From Gemmatimonadota bacterium (GTDB taxonomy: Bacteria; Gemmatimonadota; Gemmatimonadetes; Gemmatimonadales; Gemmatimonadaceae), in NCBI GenBank assembly GCA_003222065.1, contig QHUV01000012.1, positions 1 to 13,380 on the forward strand: DNA of 13,380 nucleotides. The letters run 5' to 3'. Positions 9,420 through 13,380 of this stretch are shown here, piece by piece. The translations under genes were made by a program, and so were the position numbers. The notes beneath the pieces are model-generated. The model worked only from the letters and a program-made list of their open reading frames with translations, was not told the DNA's origin and did not search any database. Every line of letters starts with the position of its first letter. Positions within the stretch are counted from its first letter, which is position 1.

Positions 9420-10379
9420 ATGTCGCGTCGGACAGGTTGGAAGGAGTTGGTCGTCGGCCTCATCGCCCTCGCTACGGTCACTGGCGCGGGGCTCGCAGTG
9501 CTTGTGTTCGCGCGGGTCGGGACGCTCCACGGCAGCACATTCCGACTCTTTGCGCGTACCAATGAAGCGCGCGGCGTCATCCGCAGCTCGGAGGTGTGGC
9601 TGGGGGGACAGAAGGTCGGTGTGGTGAAGCAAGTCGCATTCATGCCGCCCGCCGCTGCCGACTCGGATCGCGTGCTGATCGTCATGGAAATTCTCTCGAG
9701 CGCTCGCAGGGAGATCCGACTCAATTCCACAGCACAGGTCCGTTCTGGCGGCACATTGATCGGCGCACCGGTCGTCTACCTGTCCGTCGGAACATCAGCC
9801 GCTCGTGCGGTCTCGCCTGGCGACACGATTCACTCGATCCCGCAGTCCGATCTCGAGACGATGACGTCCAAGTTCGCGATTGCCTCACGACAGTTCCCCG
9901 AGATCATCGACAACATCAAGGTGCTGAATCAGCAACTGAATGGCGTGCAGGGAACGCTCGGCGCATTCGCCATCGAGCATGGGGGCACAGAGTTGACGCG
10001 CGCTCGCGCGCAGGCGGCCCGGCTCGCCGCAAGGATTGCGGCGCCGACGGGCACGGTAGGACTCGCTCTGTCACCGCAGTCGTCGCTCGCCGCCCGCGCT
10101 CGGCGCGCGATGGCCCGCGCCGATTCTGTTCGCGCACTGATCACAAGCAACGGAAACTCGTATGGCAGGCTTCGGCGCGATTCCACGCTGATGCGAGAGG
10201 TCGCCGACATCCGCACCGAGATCGACATCGTGCGTGCGCGAATGGCCTCGCCGACAAGCACGATTGGCCGCGCTCGCGCCGATTCGGCTCTTTTCGACGC
10301 GCTTGCGGGCATGCGTCGTGAGATGACGCTCATCATGGCCGATATGCATCGACGACCTCTGCGCTACGTCCATTTCTGA
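9420..10379 (+). CDS. MCE-domain (MlaD-like) lipid-transport protein
   Basis: MCE proteins are anchored in the inner membrane and form hexameric rings that pass lipids across the envelope, driven by an MlaE/MlaF pair. The 319-residue product has one N-terminal membrane segment (residues 9-32, ELVVGLIALATVTGAGLAVLVF) and an MCE domain at about 38-124 with YLSVG at its end. The rest, about 150-310, is almost wholly helical. This part contains three units of about 35 residues starting near 211, 246 and 280, each with a [TS]-x-G near its start. The protein ends RRPLRYVHF, similar to the RYVNFSVF-type end I know from MCE proteins of related phyla. The start ATG has no clear Shine-Dalgarno site and no promoter of its own is evident. 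The likely partner ATPase is encoded at 6046-6852 on the other strand. Confidence 0.88.
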   Translation: MSRRTGWKELVVGLIALATVTGAGLAVLVFARVGTLHGSTFRLFARTNEARGVIRSSEVWLGGQKVGVVKQVAFMPPAAADSDRVLIVMEILSSARREIRLNSTAQVRSGGTLIGAPVVYLSVGTSAARAVSPGDTIHSIPQSDLETMTSKFAIASRQFPEIIDNIKVLNQQLNGVQGTLGAFAIEHGGTELTRARAQAARLAARIAAPTGTVGLALSPQSSLAARARRAMARADSVRALITSNGNSYGRLRRDSTLMREVADIRTEIDIVRARMASPTSTIGRARADSALFDALAGMRREMTLIMADMHRRPLRYVHF

Positions 10380-10397
10380 TTGGCCTGTTTGGCGCCC

Positions 10398-10426
10398 TTG
10401 ACCCTCCTTTGCGGCGCCGATAGCTT
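10398..10426 (+). promoter_or_regulatory. Predicted promoter of the rho-ruvX-mltG operon
   Basis: TTGACC (10398-10403), a 17-base spacer and TAGCTT (10421-10426). The -10 is weak, but the whole block resembles the tRNA-Arg promoter at 9149-9177: TTGACC, then CTCCTT, then GCGGC and a TAG[TC]TT. It begins 18 bases after the MCE gene stop codon. Confidence 0.45.
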
Positions 10427-10429
10427 CGC

Positions 10430-10599
10430 ATGACTTTCGCCCCTCCCCCTCCCTTCGCCGCCGAAGGCGGCGCTGTGCACCGGAGCGGTGCCGCGCTCCC
10501 GTCCTTCTCGCACCGATCCTCGCGCGAAATTCCGCGTCGATTCCTGCGCCACTCCATCCGCACTGTGTGCGACGCATGCTCTCGTCGCCGACATCGTCC
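10430..10599 (+). promoter_or_regulatory. C-rich structured leader of rho with a possible leader peptide
   Basis: This leader is strongly C-over-G biased at 10439-10459 (runs of CCCC and CCCT), the composition of a Rho-utilisation site. Two tight hairpins follow: 10456-10472 (CGCCGCC/GGCGGCG, loop GAA) and 10477-10491 (GCACCG/CGGTGC, loop GAG); neither has a T tract. A 57-codon reading frame starts at ATG 10430 (MTFAPPPPF) and its TGA (10601-10603) overlaps the GTG start of rho in a GTGA junction. It has no Shine-Dalgarno site and its third-position G+C (about 68% by hand) does not prove coding. Autogenous control is inferred from what is known of E. coli rho. Confidence 0.35.
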
Positions 10600-11853
10600 G
10601 TGAACATCGCCGAGTTGAAGCGCAAGTCCTCCTCCGAGCTCGGTGAACTTGCCGACACACTCGGAGCGGAAAACGATTCCGGCTTCAGCAAACAAGACCT
10701 GATCTTTCGCATCGAGCAGCGACTGCTCGATCGCGGCGAGACGCTCACCGGCGAAGGCGTTCTCGAAGTCTTGCCAGAGGGCTATGGCTTTCTTCGGAGC
10801 CAAGACTGGAATTACCTCTATGGCCCCGATGACATCTACGTATCGCCGTCGCAGATCAAGCGATTCGACCTGAGAACGGGCGATACCGTGCGCGGACAGG
10901 TCCGCCCACCGAAGGAGTGGGAGCGTTATCTCGCCCTCCTCAAGGTCGAATCGATCAACGGCGATGAACCCGAGCGAGCGAAGGCACGCATTGCCTTCGA
11001 CAATCTGCGGCCACGATATCCCGAAGGTCGGCTTCACCTCGAGACGGCGGATGGCGACCTAAGTATGCGGGTCGTTGATCTCATCGCCCCAATTGGCAAG
11101 GGACAGCGCGGACTGATCACGTCGCCGCCGCGAGCCGGCAAGACGATTCTCCTACAAAAAATCGCCAACGCGATTAGAGAGAATCATCCGGAGGTTGCCC
11201 TCATCGTGCTGTTGATCGACGAGCGGCCGGAAGAAGTCACCGATATGCAAGCGAATGTGAACGCTGAAATCATCAGCTCGACATTCGACGAGCCGCCCGA
11301 CCGTCACGTTCAGGTCGCCGACATGGTCATCGAGAAGGCGAAGCGACTCGTGGAGCATGGCAAAGACGTCGTCATCCTGCTTGATTCGCTGACGCGGCTC
11401 GCTCGAGCGCATAACGTGGTCGTGAAGAATTCGGGCAAAATCCTGTCCGGTGGGGTGGACTCGAAGGCGCTCGAGAAACCCAAGCGGTTCTTTGGTGCGG
11501 CGCGCAACACGGAAGAGGGCGGCTCTCTCACCATCGTCGCCACCGCGTTGGTCGAGACAGGTTCGCGAATGGACGAAGTGATTTTCGAGGAATTCAAGGG
11601 CACCGGCAACATGGAGCTGATTCTCGATCGCAAGATCGCCGACCGCCGCGTGTTTCCGGCCATCGACATTAACCGATCGGGTACGCGGCGCGAGGAGCTG
11701 CTGCTCAATCAGGAAGAACTCAATCGCGTGTACCTGCTGCGGAGTTTCCTGGCCGATATGCCCGAGGTCGAAGCGATCGAGTTCTTGCTCAAGCAGATGG
11801 CGCGGTCTCGCAACAACAAGGAGTTCTTCCAGCAGATGGTGCAGGGAACGTAG
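10600..11853 (+). CDS. rho: Transcription termination factor Rho
   Basis: Rho is the hexameric RNA-dependent ATPase that ends transcription of untranslated RNA. From GTG 10600 the protein is 417 residues (E. coli 419) and begins [10 protein letters not shown], aligned with E. coli MNLTELK. The RNA-binding cold-shock fold contains EGYGFLRS at 60-67. Walker A SPPRAGKT is at 175-182, [13 protein letters not shown] at 204-216 with the catalytic Glu, the Q-loop [12 protein letters not shown] at 276-287, and the arginine-finger region [11 protein letters not shown] at 358-368. In-frame GTG 10567 and ATG 10576 are alternative starts. None has a Shine-Dalgarno site, and I prefer 10600 for its match to the family. 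It has no long N-terminal insertion. ruvX follows after 44 bases. Confidence 0.97.
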   Translation: MNIAELKRKSSSELGELADTLGAENDSGFSKQDLIFRIEQRLLDRGETLTGEGVLEVLPEGYGFLRSQDWNYLYGPDDIYVSPSQIKRFDLRTGDTVRGQVRPPKEWERYLALLKVESINGDEPERAKARIAFDNLRPRYPEGRLHLETADGDLSMRVVDLIAPIGKGQRGLITSPPRAGKTILLQKIANAIRENHPEVALIVLLIDERPEEVTDMQANVNAEIISSTFDEPPDRHVQVADMVIEKAKRLVEHGKDVVILLDSLTRLARAHNVVVKNSGKILSGGVDSKALEKPKRFFGAARNTEEGGSLTIVATALVETGSRMDEVIFEEFKGTGNMELILDRKIADRRVFPAIDINRSGTRREELLLNQEELNRVYLLRSFLADMPEVEAIEFLLKQMARSRNNKEFFQQMVQGT

Positions 11854-11897
11854 CGGCGGTGAACTCCGCTAATCCGGCATTGCCTCACGGGTAGATT

Positions 11898-12335
11898 GTG
11901 CTCGTGGTCCGTGACCGCGGTAGGCTTCTGGCCGTCGATTATGGTGAGCGACGAATCGGGCTCGCGATCAGCGACCCGATGGGGATAATCGCCTCGCCCG
12001 CCGGTTTCATTCTTCGACGCGCCGGCAAGCGTCCGCCAGTCGCCGAGCTCATTCGCCGCGCTACCGCACTCGAGGCGCGCGGCTTCGTTGTCGGACTGCC
12101 GCTCGACGAAAATGGTGAGGATACGCTGCGTGCAACCGAAGTGCGGCATCTCGCCGAGGAATTGGAGCGCCGGACGGGGCTCCGCGTCGAGTTAATCGAT
12201 GAGCGCTACACGACCGCTGCCGCGCGGCGGGCCATCCGCGAGATGGGTGGTTCGACGCGTCATCGGAGAGGAGATGTCGATGCACTCGCCGCAACCATAC
12301 TGCTGCAACATGCTCTCGCGCGTCAGAATCAGTAG
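11898..12335 (+). CDS. ruvX: Putative pre-16S rRNA nuclease / Holliday junction resolvase (YqgF/RuvX)
   Basis: The YqgF family has an RNase H-like fold and is implicated in 16S rRNA 5'-end maturation, with Holliday-junction resolution also proposed. The 145-residue protein shows AVDYGERRIGLAISD at 12-26 with the first acidic residue Asp14, VVGLPLDENGE at 64-74, LIDERYTTAAARR at 99-111 with Glu102, and GDVDALAATILLQ at 125-137 carrying the last acidic residues. Length is normal. The start is uncertain: GTG 11898 or GTG 11904, both with weak sites. It lies between rho and mltG; the mltG start is inside its last 19 codons. The neighbourhood of ruvX with mltG is common in bacteria. Confidence 0.93.
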   Translation: MLVVRDRGRLLAVDYGERRIGLAISDPMGIIASPAGFILRRAGKRPPVAELIRRATALEARGFVVGLPLDENGEDTLRATEVRHLAEELERRTGLRVELIDERYTTAAARRAIREMGGSTRHRRGDVDALAATILLQHALARQNQ

Positions 12336-13380
12336 CCGACGCGCATTGGCGCGCCCCGTTGGGTTGGTTGCGCGCTGGACGATCGTCGGCGTAGTGATCG
12401 CCGCCTGCGGACGCAGTCCCGGCCGGCCGGTTCGCGTCACTGTGCCCGTTGGCGCTTCGTTAGGCACGGCCGCCGAGTCGCTCGCGCGCGCTGGCGTGAT
12501 CGGCTCGGCGCGGTTCTTTCGCGCGTACGCGTTCATTCGACGCGACGACCGCGCCATCAAGGCCGGGACATACATGCTGCACCGCAACAGCGGATATGGC
12601 GCGACGCTCGACGCGATCCGCGCCGGAAAGGGACTCGTGCGCTCGGTGACGATACCGGAAGGATTCGCGCTCGCCCAGATCATCCCGCTCTTCGCGTCGA
12701 AGCTCGCGATTGCGCCGGAGTCGCTTGCGGCGGCGGTCTCCGATACCGCGCTGCTCCACCAGTTGGATGTGCCGACGCCAACCGTCGAGGGATACGTCTT
12801 TCCGGACACGTACATTTTCCCGGAGCAGACCAGCGCCCGTGTTGCGATCGCTACTGCCGTCCGGCGCTTCGAGCAGATCTGGCAGCCGGCGTGGACGCTT
12901 CGTCTCGACTCGGTTGGGCTGACGCGACATGACGTGATGACGCTCGCGTCGATCGTCGAAAAAGAAGCGCGACTCCCGGAGGAGCGTCCAGTAATCGCCG
13001 CGGTGTACATGAATCGGCTACGCGACCATATGCTTCTTCAAGCCGATCCGACGGTGCAGTATGCGCTCGGCGAGCATCAAAGTCGCGTGTTGTACAAACA
13101 TCTCGAGATCGAGTCCTCGTACAACACGTATAAGCACCCGGGACTCCCTCCCGGTCCGATCGCTTCACCTGGCCGGGCGAGCATCCTCGCCGCGCTCTAT
13201 CCGGCCAATGTGCCTTACAAATACTTTGTCGCCTTACCCGATGGTCACCACGAATTTCGCAATGACTTCGCCGGACACGAGAGCGCACGGCGGCTGGCTC
13301 GGCGGGCGTGGGATTCCACGGCGACGAAGCACGCGGCCAATCAGACCGATACGGCGCGCCGCCATCCCCACGGTCGCTGA
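12280..13380 (+). CDS. mltG: Endolytic transglycosylase MltG (YceG-like)
   Basis: MltG cuts nascent peptidoglycan glycan strands at the membrane and sets their length. The 366-residue product (from ATG 12280) has a YceG fold. The N-terminal part contains AGTYMLHRNSGYGATLDAI (about 95-113), then EGYVFPDTYIFP (170-181), the catalytic ASIVEKEARLPEE (223-235, Glu227 by comparison with E. coli), NRLRDHMLLQADPTVQYALG (245-264) and NTYKHPGLPPGPIASPG (282-298). ATG 12280 is chosen because GGAGAGGAG ends six bases upstream. Longer in-frame starts lie inside ruvX without a site. The membrane segment ends VIAACGR, so Cys43 may be lipidated. The stop codon is the last three bases of the window. Leu61 is TTA within a copy of the dispersed repeat. 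Confidence 0.93.
   Translation: MHSPQPYCCNMLSRVRISSRRALARPVGLVARWTIVGVVIAACGRSPGRPVRVTVPVGASLGTAAESLARAGVIGSARFFRAYAFIRRDDRAIKAGTYMLHRNSGYGATLDAIRAGKGLVRSVTIPEGFALAQIIPLFASKLAIAPESLAAAVSDTALLHQLDVPTPTVEGYVFPDTYIFPEQTSARVAIATAVRRFEQIWQPAWTLRLDSVGLTRHDVMTLASIVEKEARLPEERPVIAAVYMNRLRDHMLLQADPTVQYALGEHQSRVLYKHLEIESSYNTYKHPGLPPGPIASPGRASILAALYPANVPYKYFVALPDGHHEFRNDFAGHESARRLARRAWDSTATKHAANQTDTARRHPHGR
12457..12466 (-). repeat. Dispersed repeat TGCCTAACGA (in mltG)
   Basis: Exact 10-mer on the minus strand. In mltG it encodes Ser-Leu-Gly with Leu as TTA. Confidence 0.65.

Noticed and set aside
10456..10491. Two hairpins after the MCE gene as its terminator
   Set aside because: No T tract follows either one, and they lie downstream of the predicted rho promoter, so they are treated as part of the rho leader.
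12199..12279. Extended N-terminus of MltG starting inside ruvX at 12199
   Set aside because: The extra 27 residues are not part of the MltG family, and the strong GGAGAGGAG site fits ATG 12280.

Overview
The window is a stretch of chromosomal housekeeping DNA from a G+C-rich bacterium (about 60% G+C by eye). The mix of genes fits Gemmatimonadota best: a short RpoD/SigA-type sigma factor with a Bacteroidota-like region after 2.4, a free-standing four-helix bundle protein, an MCE (Mla-type) lipid-transport ATPase and substrate-binding protein, and frequent weak or absent Shine-Dalgarno sites. This assignment is an inference from gene content, not from a marker-gene comparison. No rRNA, CRISPR array, insertion sequence or prophage is visible.

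Layout. (1) 1-4100, minus strand: F1 ATP synthase genes atpA-atpG-atpD-atpC, with atpC cut by the window edge. atpA is the first gene; no atpB/E/F/H lies upstream. A sigma-70-like promoter with a perfect CRP-type palindrome over its -10 box lies at 4141-4175. (2) 4294-4743, plus strand: a divergent four-helix bundle protein. (3) 4764-6852, minus strand: a tightly coupled set of MlaF-like ABC ATPase, NUDIX hydrolase and AraC-type DNA-binding protein. (4) 6965-7954, minus strand: sigma factor gene followed by a clear intrinsic terminator. (5) 8108-9267, plus strand: six tRNA genes in three transcription units (Ala-GGC, Gly-GCC, Val-GAC; Arg-ACG, Pro-CGG; Arg-CCG), each with a recognisable promoter and the first two with terminators. 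(6) 9420-10379, plus strand: an MCE-domain (MlaD-like) protein. (7) 10398-13380, plus strand: rho, ruvX and mltG, probably one operon, preceded by a C-rich structured leader.

How the genes fit together. Most are core functions: ATP synthesis, transcription initiation and termination, translation, recombination/rRNA maturation and peptidoglycan processing. The MlaF-like ATPase and the MCE protein probably belong to the same envelope lipid-transport machine although they lie 2.6 kb apart on opposite strands, and the permease (MlaE) is not here.

The most unusual signal is not a gene. A non-palindromic 10-mer, TGCCTAACGA, occurs exactly five times, and its 8-base core GCCTAACG eight times, scattered through genes and spacers. 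Inside genes it imposes codons such as TTA, CTA and AGG, which a G+C-rich genome would normally avoid. It behaves like a genome-wide dispersed signal, for example a DNA uptake, Chi or segregation sequence, or a protein or methylation site.
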